DNA of 64,000 bases from assembly GCA_965206445.1 (NCBI GenBank), contig CBDBJR010000002.1:1860001-1924000 (forward strand), written 5' to 3'. The notes below the pieces were generated by a model. The model was not told the DNA's origin, did not search any database, and was given only the letters and a program-made list of their open reading frames with translations. Made by a program: the position numbers and the translations under genes. This DNA comes from CBDBJR01 sp965206445 (GTDB lineage Bacteria; Pseudomonadota; Gammaproteobacteria; Arenicellales; Poriferihabitantaceae). Of this stretch, positions 53,739-62,548 are shown piece by piece (the first letter of the stretch is position 1; every line of letters starts with the position of its first letter).

Positions 53739-54775
53739 TTATTGGTCTTCGCATTCATCGCCGCACCTCTTTCAACCAACAGGGTCGCGGTAGCTACGGC
53801 GTTGTTCCTGGCCGCATAATGTAGCGGCGTCCACCCATCATCGTCCTTCGCATTCACCGCCGCGCCTCTTTCAAGCAGCAGGGTCGCGGTCGCTACGGCG
53901 TTGGTCCAGGCCGCTTCATGTAGCGGCGTATCCCCATTATTGGCCTTCGCATTCACCGCCGCGCCTCTTTCAACCAACAGGGTCGCGGTCGCTACGGCGT
54001 TTTTTCTGGCCGCATAATGTAGCGGCGTAGCCCCATCATCTCTCTTCGCATTCACCGCCGCGCCTCTTTCAAGCAACAGGGTCGCGGTCGCTACGGCGTT
54101 GAACCTGGCCGCAGAATGTAGCGGCGTAACCCCATTATTGGCCTTCGCATTCACCGCCGCGCCTCTTTCAACCAACAGGGTCGCGGTCGCTACGGCGTTT
54201 TCCCAGGCCGCAGAATGTAGCGGCGTATCCCCATCATCGTCCTTCGCATTCACCGCCGCGCCTCTTTCAATCAACAGGGTCGCGGTCTCTACGGCGTTTC
54301 TACCGGCCGCATAATGTAGCGGCGTATGCCCATCATCGTCTTTCGCATTCACCGCCGCGCCTCTTTCAAGCAACAGGGTCGCGGTCGCTACAGCGTTGCC
54401 ACTGGCCGCAATATGTAGCGGCATATCCCCATCCCTATTCCAGTCATCATAATCTTCCCCGAATCGGCGCAGGGTTGCCTTTAATTCATCCGTTAAGGGC
54501 TCACTATCGGATTTTAATCTGGCATCTACTGTGGCACCGGATTGCAACAGGCGTTTCGCCAGAGATGAAAGGTCCAAAACAGCGGCATAGTGCAAGTCAG
54601 TCCAGCCGTTGACATCCTTTGCCGTCGGCGAAGGCGGACGTCCGACCCCTGCCCTAAACTGGGCGGTTTCATCGGCAAGCTGGTCGGCCCGGGCGGTTTG
54701 TATGCCGCCGGGCAACAGCATCGGTGCAGCCAACGCCGCTGTCAGTAAAGCTGCTATCCAATATTGTGTGCGCAT
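53739..54775 (-). pseudogene. Ankyrin gene 10, 5' part (secreted ankyrin-repeat protein, interrupted)
   Basis: Signal peptide with small changes (LLTAALAAPM, ADQLADE), first unit, insert and seven units, then the frame enters the IS and reads about 115 residues of antisense IS sequence. The uninterrupted protein would have had eight units plus cap. Its first six units match protein 12 closely. A truncated exported product could still be made. Confidence 0.9.
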
Positions 54776-55222
54776 GTGTTTTTCCTGTGGTTGAACAAAA
54801 CAGTAAGTGAAAAATGGACGGGGCTTATGCCCGGTTGAAATAGTATATGCCATCAGGGCACGTCAGTATAGTGGACTTGCATGACGCTCCTGTTGGGGAA
54901 TGCCAACTGTTTCTGAGTCTACGCCCCGCCCACCCCCCAAAACACAACCCTCGTCAGCGTGGGGGAACGTTCGTGCAGGGGAGGTGATTTATCCGGGTTA
55001 CCCGGGATGTGCCTGCCCCGACATCGTAAACAGCGACCGCACGGATTTGCAAACAGGGGGGGTATCGGGCGCACACACGATACCTCACCGCGCAGGGGCC
55101 GAGCGTTCGCATCCATTGTGCCTCTCGCCACGCCCTCGGGGCACCGGCGTTGAAATACAAGCCCGACGGCACGCCAGTCAGCGGATACCGGACGGTCGGA
55201 TTTGCGGCGGGCTAAGATCGAC
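54776..55222. repeat. Type I ankyrin spacer (between genes 10 and 11)
   Basis: Standard block with a small deletion in the CCCCGCCCCGCC part. Confidence 0.75.
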
Positions 55223-56245
55223 CTACTTTCTGCCACCGTGTTGGCGGATTACAGCGGCGGCTTCATAGGCGTCGAATCTTAGCGCTACAGCTAACGGCGT
55301 CTCCCCACCATCGTCCTTCGCATTCACCGCCGCGCCTCTTTCAACCAACAGGGTCGCGGTCGCTCGGGCGTTTTTCCAGGCCGCAATATGTAGCGGCGTA
55401 GCCCCATTATTGGCCTTCGCATTCACCGCTGCGCCTCTTTCAATCAACAGGGTCGCGGTCGCTACGGCGTTGGTCCAGGCCGCTTCATGTAGCGGCGTAT
55501 CCCCATTATCGTCCTTCGCATTCACCGCCGCGCCTCTTTCAATCAACAGGGTCGCGGTCGCTACGGCGTTGTTACTGGCCGCAAAATGTAGCGGCGTCCC
55601 CTCATTATTGGCCTTCGCATTCACCGCCGCGCCTCTTTTAACCAACAGGGTCACGGTCTCTACGGCGTTGTCACCGGCCGCAACATGTAGCGGCGTCATC
55701 CCCGTATCGGTCTTCGCATTTACCGCCGCGCCTCTTTCAACCAACAGGGTCGCGGTCGCTACGGCGTTGTTCCTGGCCGCAAAATGTAGCGGCGTTACCC
55801 CATCATCTCTCTTCGCATTCACCGCCGCACCTCTTTCAACCAACAGGGTCGCGGTCGCTACGGCGTTGTTCCTGGCCGCAAAATGTAGCGGCGTCTCCCC
55901 ATCCCTATTCCAGTCATCATAATCTTTCCCGAATCGGCGCAGGGTTGCCTTCAATTCATCCGTAAAGGGTTCCCCATCGGATTTTAACCTGGCATCTACT
56001 GTGGCACCGGATTGCAACAGGCGTTTTGCCAGAGAGGTCAGATTCAACGCGGCGGCATAGTGCAAGTCAGTCCAGTCGTTGGCATCCTTTGCCGTCGGCG
56101 AAGGCGGGCGTCCGGCCCCTGCCTTAAACTGGGCGGTTTCATCGGCAAGCCGGTCGGCCCGGGCGGTTTGTATGCCGCCGGGCAACAGCATCGGTGCAGC
56201 CAACGCCGCTATCAGTAAAGCCGCTATCCAATATTGTGTGCGCAT
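55223..56245 (-). CDS. Secreted ankyrin-repeat protein 11 (340 aa), identical to protein 9
   Basis: No residue differs from protein 9, and the nucleotide sequence appears identical too. It marks the second copy of a 4.4-kb duplicated unit. Identity this complete implies a very recent event or ongoing gene conversion. Confidence 0.87.
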   Translation of the reverse strand: MRTQYWIAALLIAALAAPMLLPGGIQTARADRLADETAQFKAGAGRPPSPTAKDANDWTDLHYAAALNLTSLAKRLLQSGATVDARLKSDGEPFTDELKATLRRFGKDYDDWNRDGETPLHFAARNNAVATATLLVERGAAVNAKRDDGVTPLHFAARNNAVATATLLVERGAAVNAKTDTGMTPLHVAAGDNAVETVTLLVKRGAAVNAKANNEGTPLHFAASNNAVATATLLIERGAAVNAKDDNGDTPLHEAAWTNAVATATLLIERGAAVNAKANNGATPLHIAAWKNARATATLLVERGAAVNAKDDGGETPLAVALRFDAYEAAAVIRQHGGRK

Positions 56246-56699
56246 GTGTTTTTCCTGTGAGGTGAACAAAACAGTAAGTGAAAAATGGACGGGGCTTATG
56301 CCCGGTTGAAATAGTATATGCCATCAGGGCAGGTCAGTATAGTGGGCTTGCATAGTGCTCCTGTTGGGGAATGCCAACTGTTTCTGAGTTTACGCCCCGC
56401 CCCGCCCACCCCCCAAAACACAACCCTCGTCAGCATGGGGGGACATTCGTGCAGGGGAGGTGATTTATCCGGGTTACCCCGGATGTGCCTGCCCCAACAT
56501 CGTAAACAGCGCCCGCACGGATTTGCAAACAGTGGGGGGTATCGGGCGCACACACAATACGTCACCACGCAGGGGCCGGGCGTTCGCATCCATTGTGCCT
56601 CTCGCCACACCCTCGGGGCACCGGCATTGAAATACAAACCCGACGGCACGCCAGTCAGCGGATACCTGACGGTCGGATTTGCAGCGGGCTAAGATCGAC
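56246..56699. repeat. Type I ankyrin spacer (between genes 11 and 12)
   Basis: Near-identical to 51834-52287; the two begin to differ near the 3' end of the next gene (for example CCCTCGGGGCACC against CCCTCGGGACACC). Confidence 0.8.
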
Positions 56700-57821
56700 C
56701 TACTTTCTGCCACCATGTTGGCGGATTACAGCGGCGGCTTCATAGGCGTCGTGTCTTAGCGCTGTAGCTAACGGCGTCTCCCCATCATTGAGCTTCGCAT
56801 TCACCGCCGCGCCTCTTTCAAGTAACAGGGACGCGGTATCGCTGGCGTTTTCCCAGGCTGCATAATGTAGCGGCGTAGCTCCATAATTAGCCTTCGCATT
56901 CACCGCCGCGCCTCTTTCAAGCAACAGGGTCGCGGTCGCTACGGCGTTTTTACTGGCCGCATAATGTAGCGGCGTATCCCCATTATTGGCCTTCGCATTC
57001 ACCGCCGCGCCTCTTTCAACCAACAGGGTCGCGGTCGCTACGGCGTTTTTACTGGCCGCATAATGTAGCGGCGTAGCCCCATCATCTCTCTTCGCATTCA
57101 CCGCCGCGCCTCTTTCAAGCAACAGGGTCGCGGTCGCTACGGCGTTGAACCTGGCCGCAGAATGTAGCGGCGTAACCCCATTATTGGCCTTCGCATTCAC
57201 CGCCGCGCCTCTTTCAACCAACAGGGTCGCGGTCGCTACGGCGTTTTCCCAGGCCGCAGAATGTAGCGGCGTATCCCCATCATCGTCCTTCGCATTCACC
57301 GCCGCGCCTCTTTCAACCAACAGGGTCGCGGTCGCTACGGCGTTTCTACCGGCCGCATAATGTAGCGGCGTATGCCCATCATCGTCTTTCGCATTCACCG
57401 CCGCGCCTCTTTCAAGCAACAGGGTCGCGGTCGCTACAGCGTTGCCACTGGCCGCAATATGTAGCGGCATATCCCCATCCCTATTCCAGTCATCATAATC
57501 TTCCCCGAATCGGCGCAGGGTTGCCTTCAATTCATCCGTTAAGGGCTCACTATCGGATTTTAATCTGGCATCTACTGTGGCGCCAGATTGCAACAAGCTT
57601 TTCGCCAGAGAGGCAAAGTTCAACGCGGCGGCATAGTGCAAGTCAGTCCAGCCGTTGGCATCCTTTGCCGTCGGCGAAGGCGGGCGTCCGACCCCTGCCC
57701 TAAACTGGGCGGTTTCATCGGCAAGCCGGTCGGCCCGGGCGGTTTGTATGCCGCCGGGCAACAGCGCCGGTGCAGCCAACGCCGCTATCAGTAAAGCCGC
57801 TATCCAATATTGTGTGCGCAT
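56700..57821 (-). CDS. Secreted ankyrin-repeat protein 12 (373 aa)
   Basis: Starts at the MRTQYW ATG. Seven units plus cap. Units 1-5 match protein 10 closely, but the end (YGATPLHYAAWEN, LLLERGAAVNAK, TPLATALRHD) resembles protein 8, so the gene is a mosaic. Signal peptide has LAAPALLPGG as in proteins 1, 3 and 8. Confidence 0.85.
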   Translation of the reverse strand: MRTQYWIAALLIAALAAPALLPGGIQTARADRLADETAQFRAGVGRPPSPTAKDANGWTDLHYAAALNFASLAKSLLQSGATVDARLKSDSEPLTDELKATLRRFGEDYDDWNRDGDMPLHIAASGNAVATATLLLERGAAVNAKDDDGHTPLHYAAGRNAVATATLLVERGAAVNAKDDDGDTPLHSAAWENAVATATLLVERGAAVNAKANNGVTPLHSAARFNAVATATLLLERGAAVNAKRDDGATPLHYAASKNAVATATLLVERGAAVNAKANNGDTPLHYAASKNAVATATLLLERGAAVNAKANYGATPLHYAAWENASDTASLLLERGAAVNAKLNDGETPLATALRHDAYEAAAVIRQHGGRK

Positions 57822-58236
57822 GTGTTTTTCCTGTGGTTGAACAAAACAGCAAGTGAAAAATGGACGGGGCTTATGCTCGGTTGAAATAGTGTATGCTATC
57901 AGGGCAGGTCAGTATAGTGGGCTTGCATGGCGCGGTGGACTCACCCCGAAGTGCAACCAGGGTTGACTGTCGCTCGGCGGGTCGCGTGGCGAGCTGTTAT
58001 AGATGTGTGCCTGCCACCCCTCACCCAACCCTCTCCCACAGGGAGAGGGCTAAAGCCGACCAACGCCTTCGCACCAGGATAACCGGAAACCCCCTCTCCC
58101 TGTGGGAGAGGGCCGGGGTGAGGGCTACCGCACGACCAGTCACTGCCCTCAGGGACGCCGGCGTTGCAATGCAAGCCCGACGGCACGCCGGTCAGCGAAC
58201 CCGTAACAGTTACATTTACAGCAGGCGAAACGCGAC
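57822..58236. repeat. Type II ankyrin spacer (between genes 12 and 13)
   Basis: Hairpin pair at about 58017-58126, nearly perfect arms (CCCTCTCCCACAGGGAGAGGG and CCCTCTCCCTGTGGGAGAGGG). Confidence 0.78.
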
Positions 58237-58707
58237 CTACTCTGTGCCGCCGTGTTCGCGGAGCAAGGCGGCGATTTCATCATTGCCGAATTCCAGTGCT
58301 ATAGCCAACGGCCTCTTCCCGTCATTGTCTTTCGCATTCACCGCTGCGCCTTTTTCAAGCAACAGGGCGGCGGTGTCGCGGGCGTTTTTATATGCGGCCC
58401 AATGTAGCGGCGTCCACCCAATATTGTCCTTCGCATTCACCGCCGCGCCGTGGTTAAGCAGCAGGGCGGCAATCTCGTGGGCGTTACTCACTGCGGCATA
58501 ATGCAGCGGCGTCCACCCGCCATCGGACTTCGCATTCACCGCCACGCCTTTTTCAATCAGTTGGGCGGCGTTATCGCGGGCGTTTACCGATGCCGCATAA
58601 TGTAGATAGGTGTATTCGGCTTCGGCGCTCCAGGCAAACAGGCTAAACAGCACGGGCAGCATAATTGACAATCGTTTCATGGCTTTCGTACGGGTTTGGT
58701 GATTCAT
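58237..58707 (-). CDS. Short secreted ankyrin protein 13 (156 aa)
   Basis: AGGAG 7 bases before the ATG at 58707. Its own signal peptide (MNHQTRTKAMKRLSIMLPV ... WSAEA), unlike the MRTQYW leader of the array. Three full units and a cap: YTYLHYAASVNARDNA, GWTPLHYAAVSNAHEI, GWTPLHWAAYKNARDT, RPLAIALEFGNDEIAALL, ending REHGGTE. Lacks the first-unit insert. Unit consensus matches protein 3. It may represent the form from which the array was built. Confidence 0.85.
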   Translation of the reverse strand: MNHQTRTKAMKRLSIMLPVLFSLFAWSAEAEYTYLHYAASVNARDNAAQLIEKGVAVNAKSDGGWTPLHYAAVSNAHEIAALLLNHGAAVNAKDNIGWTPLHWAAYKNARDTAALLLEKGAAVNAKDNDGKRPLAIALEFGNDEIAALLREHGGTE

Positions 58708-58990
58708 TGTGTTCTCCTGTCGCTGCGGCGACGGTTAGTGATGCACGATATCGCGCTGCTGAACCGACTCCGCCAGCCGATCACACTCGCCCGAGACAAC
58801 TGCCAAAGGAGCGCGGCAGCGCGACGGCGAAAGTGGCAAACCCGGTCGGGGCTTTGAACAACAGCGGGACCCTTCGAGCCGGTATATTCTGCGTATACAA
58901 CGTGAAGCATATAGAAAGATACCCCCTCTGTTCCGCAAAATCAAGAAACCGGGGTTGGCTGATTGGCCCTGAAACGATGCGCCGTGACGG

Positions 58991-59428
58991 TTACGTGGCG
59001 ACACCAAGATACACATACAAGACCGACGCGGCCAGGCTTGCAACGCTGCGGATGGCATGTAGTCGGCCCCACTTCTCAAGCAGCATTCGGGTTGCTTCCG
59101 AGCCGCGGTCGCGCTCCGGGTCAAGCAGTTGCTTGTTGGTCGGCATGATGGCCAGGAAAGTGAACGGCACGACAAAGAAAATAAGCCCCGCCCCAACGAG
59201 CCAGAGCCCCGCCCCGCCGTTGAGCGCCACCGCGACGCCTGCCAGTGTTGCGACCAGTGCCAGGCAAGCCTGCATGACAGCGGCGCGCCGATAACTCGGC
59301 CCAAAAACAGTCGCGGCAAGCTCCGTTCCACAGGCAAGGCGGGCCGGGTGCTCCGCCACATTAACGTAAATCGCCGCCCCCGCGAAAATCGAGCACGCCA
59401 GGATGGCGATGATTTCCAGAATGGCCAT
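58991..59428 (-). CDS. DUF1772-family membrane protein
   Basis: 145 residues from the ATG at 59428 (GAGGTG just upstream). Four hydrophobic helices: AILEIIAILACSIFAGAAIY, ACLALVATLAGVAVAL, WLVGAGLIFFVVPFTFLAIM, and SVASLAASVLYVYLG. Family signatures VAEHPARL, FGPSYRRAAVMQA and MPTNKQLLD are present. Found widely in bacteria, function unknown. Confidence 0.82.
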   Translation of the reverse strand: MAILEIIAILACSIFAGAAIYVNVAEHPARLACGTELAATVFGPSYRRAAVMQACLALVATLAGVAVALNGGAGLWLVGAGLIFFVVPFTFLAIMPTNKQLLDPERDRGSEATRMLLEKWGRLHAIRSVASLAASVLYVYLGVAT

Positions 59429-59585
59429 ACTCACCTCACTTGTTTGTAAATTCGCGCAAAATCCACCGCCAGCTACCGTAATGCGGGCGAAAAACCCGCT
59501 GATATTGCGGATCGTTGTATTGCCGAACAGGTATGGCGGTCAACACCCTCACGCCCGATTTGTTTGCCCTGCTCAGCCGGTCAGC

Positions 59586-59804
59586 CGAACCGCGCTTGAT
59601 TTTACACCCGTAAAACGCCGCCGTGTTCAAGCCAGCTTCGACGGCGGCGGCATCTCCTCACGCATCACGGCCCGGGCCGCGGCAAGCCGTTTACACCCCG
59701 ACCACGTTACTGCGCCGCTCCAGCAACAGCACATCACGCCACACGCCCCGCATCTGCCCGAGCTTTTCCCGCCGGCCCAGAATCTTGAAGCCGTGTTTCC
59801 GATG
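59586..59804. repeat. Direct repeat, left copy, containing a GNAT gene 3' fragment
   Basis: About 219 bp matching 61882-62099 with few changes. On the minus strand 59691-59804 encodes the last 38 residues of the GNAT acetyltransferase (HGFKILGRREKLGQMRGVW onward), so this is a gene fragment without a start. Confidence 0.9.
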
Positions 59805-59868
59805 AAATCGTATCCTGGGCAGGATTGGATATTGACGCGCATATTATGGCTGAGCGGCGAAAATCCGG

Positions 59869-60333
59869 TCAAACCAGATGCGTCACGTTGACCTCATTGC
59901 CCCATTCTTCCTGAAGATATTCCGCAACAAGCCGCCGGTGGCAGTGATGAGGCTTGTCTTCGCTACAAAGCAGGCAGCCGCCATCCAAGATTTCCGGGCT
60001 GAGTTTCTCATCGATGCGCCGTTGCCTCATCAATTCGAGAAACTGTTTTTCATAAACCGCCCAGTCACCTTTTTCCTTTTTGTAGGCATCCAGTATCTCC
60101 TGCGTGGGGGCAAGTTCTTTGAGATGAAGATATTCCATCCCCCCCAGTTGTTTGAGGAAATAAACAAGGTCGTCTTTTTTGGCAAAACCAGCTAATTGAG
60201 AGACGTTGTTCAGTCGCACATCAATCACTCGTTTAACCCCGGCCTGTTTTAGTTTGCCGAAAAAGTACTCGGCTCTTTTCTTTGTAAAGCCGATGGTGTA
60301 CAGATCGGCCTGGCTATGCTGTTTCTTTGACAT
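59869..60333 (-). CDS. DUF488-family protein B
   Basis: 154 residues from the ATG at 60333 (an in-frame extension upstream lacks a good site). LYTIGFTKKRAEYFFGKLKQ, RVIDVRLNN and LLCSEDKPHHCHRRLVAEYL are the DUF488 marks (TIG start, DVR, C-x-E-x-CHR). The start overlaps the previous gene by 20 bp. Last gene of a three-gene operon bounded by direct repeats. Confidence 0.85.
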   Translation of the reverse strand: MSKKQHSQADLYTIGFTKKRAEYFFGKLKQAGVKRVIDVRLNNVSQLAGFAKKDDLVYFLKQLGGMEYLHLKELAPTQEILDAYKKEKGDWAVYEKQFLELMRQRRIDEKLSPEILDGGCLLCSEDKPHHCHRRLVAEYLQEEWGNEVNVTHLV

Positions 60334-60895
60334 AAGCGATTTTTTGACCCTGCAGGTCGTAGGCTTCCTCAATGCATTGATTTTCATTTCTCACCAAATC
60401 AGGATGGATGTTCAACATATTCATCAATCGTTTCTCCGCTTCTGCATTGCTTTCGATGCCACCGTCGGCAAGAATATGACTGACTACAACTTCCCGCCGA
60501 AGTTGCCGTGTCACCAGAATCGTTCTATGGCAAGTGAGCGGGTCTTTTTCAGCACACATCAGGGCAACGGAGTATTTGCACATACCTTGTCGGAGTCGAT
60601 CAAGCCCTTGTTGGAACAAGGGTTCGTGGATTAGTTTCTGGAACTGCACTTTGTCGTTCGCATAGCAATCAGGGTTGTCGTTGCGGGCACCTAGTTCTTT
60701 GCCAAGAAAAATATAACGGATATTGTTGTTTTTTAATTCTCCTGAAATCGTCTCCTTGTTGTACTGCGGATTGTACTTGCTGTATGGGCGCGAGCGCACA
60801 TCGCATACAACCTCTATGCTTTTTTGCTTAAGCATTCCGACAAAATCCCCGGTGAAATGGGTGGAATGGCCGATGGTGAATAACTGGTCGGGCAT
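60314..60895 (-). CDS. DUF488-family protein A
   Basis: 193 residues. FTIGHSTHFTGDFVGMLKQ, VVCDVRSRPYSKYNPQYN, YIFLGKELGAR and LMCAEKDPLTCHRTILV are full-length DUF488 motifs. The Cys-x-Glu ... CHR pattern suggests a conserved active site, perhaps metal-binding. It starts 4 bp after the preceding stop. Two different DUF488 genes in one operon is notable. Confidence 0.88.
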   Translation of the reverse strand: MPDQLFTIGHSTHFTGDFVGMLKQKSIEVVCDVRSRPYSKYNPQYNKETISGELKNNNIRYIFLGKELGARNDNPDCYANDKVQFQKLIHEPLFQQGLDRLRQGMCKYSVALMCAEKDPLTCHRTILVTRQLRREVVVSHILADGGIESNAEAEKRLMNMLNIHPDLVRNENQCIEEAYDLQGQKIAYVKETA

Positions 60896-60899
60896 TTAA

Positions 60900-61619
60900 T
60901 CAGGGCCTTCGATGGACGGCGGCGACTAGTTTATAGCAATATCTATACAATTTCTCTCCAAGACTGATGCACAAATATACTCCATCAACCGTGGCAGAAT
61001 ATTCTCGCGGCAAACCTTGTCCGTCTTTGCGGTAATCAGAATAAGACATGTCCATATATTGTTGTTCGATAACCGGATCAGTTACTACTAGATTATAGTG
61101 ATTTTTGTTATGATGAAAATCTGCACGAACTTGACGAATACCCTTACGACGTTCTTTCCATCGAACGATAAATTTTAATGATGTGGGGGCTATCAGAAAT
61201 AATGATTCCTCTAAGTTTTTTGCATCAGCAAACAAAACTCGGTCATTGCACCCGGGATTTGAGGAGCTGCCGTTAATCCAAAGATCACCGGGGATATCAT
61301 CACGCAATTCAGACAATACATTGTGATCCATACTTTTTATTATTCTCCAGCGTTGACCCTTATCTATCAAATGATTCTCCTGCTGATGGTGCATTGGTTT
61401 CGGTTCCAGCATGGGAATGGATACCACATCCAACAGCTGCGGGTAACTGCCGTCAGCGAATGTTTGTTCCCCACAAGAAATTTCCTCGCCTTTTCGGCAA
61501 CTCACCGGCCGTATCCACTCGCCATAACAACCTTCTTCGAGAACTTCTTTCCCAGCAAAACACTTCCCTCCGAGTTTTTTCGAATTGGCTAAACAAACAA
61601 TTTTTTTGTGGTATGTCAT
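60900..61619 (-). CDS. Probable dual-OB-domain protein, first gene of the DUF488 operon
   Basis: 239 residues from the ATG at 61619; AGGAG lies 9 bases upstream. Opens KIVCLANSKKLGGKCFAGKE, then GEWIRPVSCRKGEEIS, a central LLDVVSIPMLEPKPMHHQQE, and a C-terminal beta-rich half with RADFHHNKNHYNLVVTDPVI and VYLCISLGE. This matches what is annotated as dual OB domain-containing protein, often beside DUF488 genes. OB folds bind nucleic acid or nucleotides. Assignment is from memory of the pattern. Confidence 0.6.
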   Translation of the reverse strand: MTYHKKIVCLANSKKLGGKCFAGKEVLEEGCYGEWIRPVSCRKGEEISCGEQTFADGSYPQLLDVVSIPMLEPKPMHHQQENHLIDKGQRWRIIKSMDHNVLSELRDDIPGDLWINGSSSNPGCNDRVLFADAKNLEESLFLIAPTSLKFIVRWKERRKGIRQVRADFHHNKNHYNLVVTDPVIEQQYMDMSYSDYRKDGQGLPREYSATVDGVYLCISLGEKLYRYCYKLVAAVHRRP

Positions 61620-61881
61620 GTTCCATATCTCCTGTGATAATCGCACCTATATGATGCTGGATAATTGCTCTTTTTAAATTCTTCAATCTCCACTCCCGCT
61701 TAATCAACTTCCACACATTTCTCGCCGATCATGATGGCCGGGGCATGATGTAGCCCGAAGTGATGGAGGGGTATTAGCCCGAATATTACACCAACAAAGC
61801 GAGCAAAGCCCGTAAAGTTTGATGAAATTCCAGTACTCACACCAAAATCAAACAACACCTTGCCGATGACAAAATATACCT
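61620..61881. other. Leader region of the DUF488 operon
   Basis: AT-rich stretch upstream of the dual-OB gene, expected to hold its promoter. No gene that I can support. Confidence 0.45.
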
Positions 61882-62099
61882 GAACCGCGCTTGATTTTAC
61901 ACCCGTAAAACACCGCCGTGTTCAAGCCAGCCTCAACGGCGGCGACATCTCCTCACGCATCACGGCCCAGGCCGCGTCAAGCCGTTTACACCCCGACCAC
62001 GTTACTGCGCCGCTCCAGCAACAGCACATCACGCCACACGCCCCGCATCTGCCCGAGCTTTTCCCGCCGGCCCAGAATCTTGAAGCCGTGTTTCCGATG
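61882..62099. repeat. Direct repeat, right copy (3' end of the intact GNAT gene and flank)
   Basis: Right-hand partner of 59586-59804, offset 2295-2296 bp. It ends inside the GNAT coding sequence, which continues intact to the right. Confidence 0.9.
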
Positions 62100-62474
62100 C
62101 ATCTGCAGGCTGGCTGCGTTCTCCGGGAAAATACCGGCCACCAGCGTCCAGATGCCGTGCTGCTCCGACGCGCTGATCAGCTCGGCCAACAGCGTGCCGC
62201 CAAGGCCGCCGCCGGTTGATTTGGTGGCGACATAGACGCTGACCTCGGCGACACCGGCATACACGCAGCGGCTCGACGCCGGCGACAGCGCCGCCCAGCC
62301 GATGACCCGGTCGCCCTGCTGCGCCACCAGGCGGCATTCCGGCAGCCGCGCGCGGTTCCACTCGTCCCAGTCCCCGGCCTGCTGCTGAAAGGTTGCATGG
62401 CCGCTATCGATGCCCTGCTGATAGATCGCCTTGACTGCCGGAAAATCGGCTGGTTTGAATGCCCTGATAATCAT
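61986..62474 (-). CDS. GNAT-family N-acetyltransferase (PAT/Bar-like)
   Basis: About 162 residues (ATG at 62474 or two codons earlier). IIRAFKPADFPAVKAIYQQG, RVIGWAALSPASSRCVYAGV, EVSVYVATKSTGGGLGGTLL (acetyl-CoA loop) and ASLQMHRKHGFKILGRREKL are as in phosphinothricin/methionine-sulfoximine-type acetyltransferases. Substrate cannot be told. Its last 38 codons are duplicated on the other side of the DUF488 operon. Confidence 0.88.
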   Translation of the reverse strand: MIIRAFKPADFPAVKAIYQQGIDSGHATFQQQAGDWDEWNRARLPECRLVAQQGDRVIGWAALSPASSRCVYAGVAEVSVYVATKSTGGGLGGTLLAELISASEQHGIWTLVAGIFPENAASLQMHRKHGFKILGRREKLGQMRGVWRDVLLLERRSNVVGV

Positions 62475-62548
62475 GCGCATAGAGCGGGAAAAATGGGGTT
62501 ACCACACCGGGCGCATCGGCCAGCGCACGCGGCGCGCCGATAGCCCAC

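Noticed and set aside
59436..59630. 64-residue minus-strand ORF ending RPHYGSWRWILREFTNK
   Set aside because: Starts inside the direct repeat, no ribosome site, no recognisable family; perhaps a fragment but not supportable as a gene.
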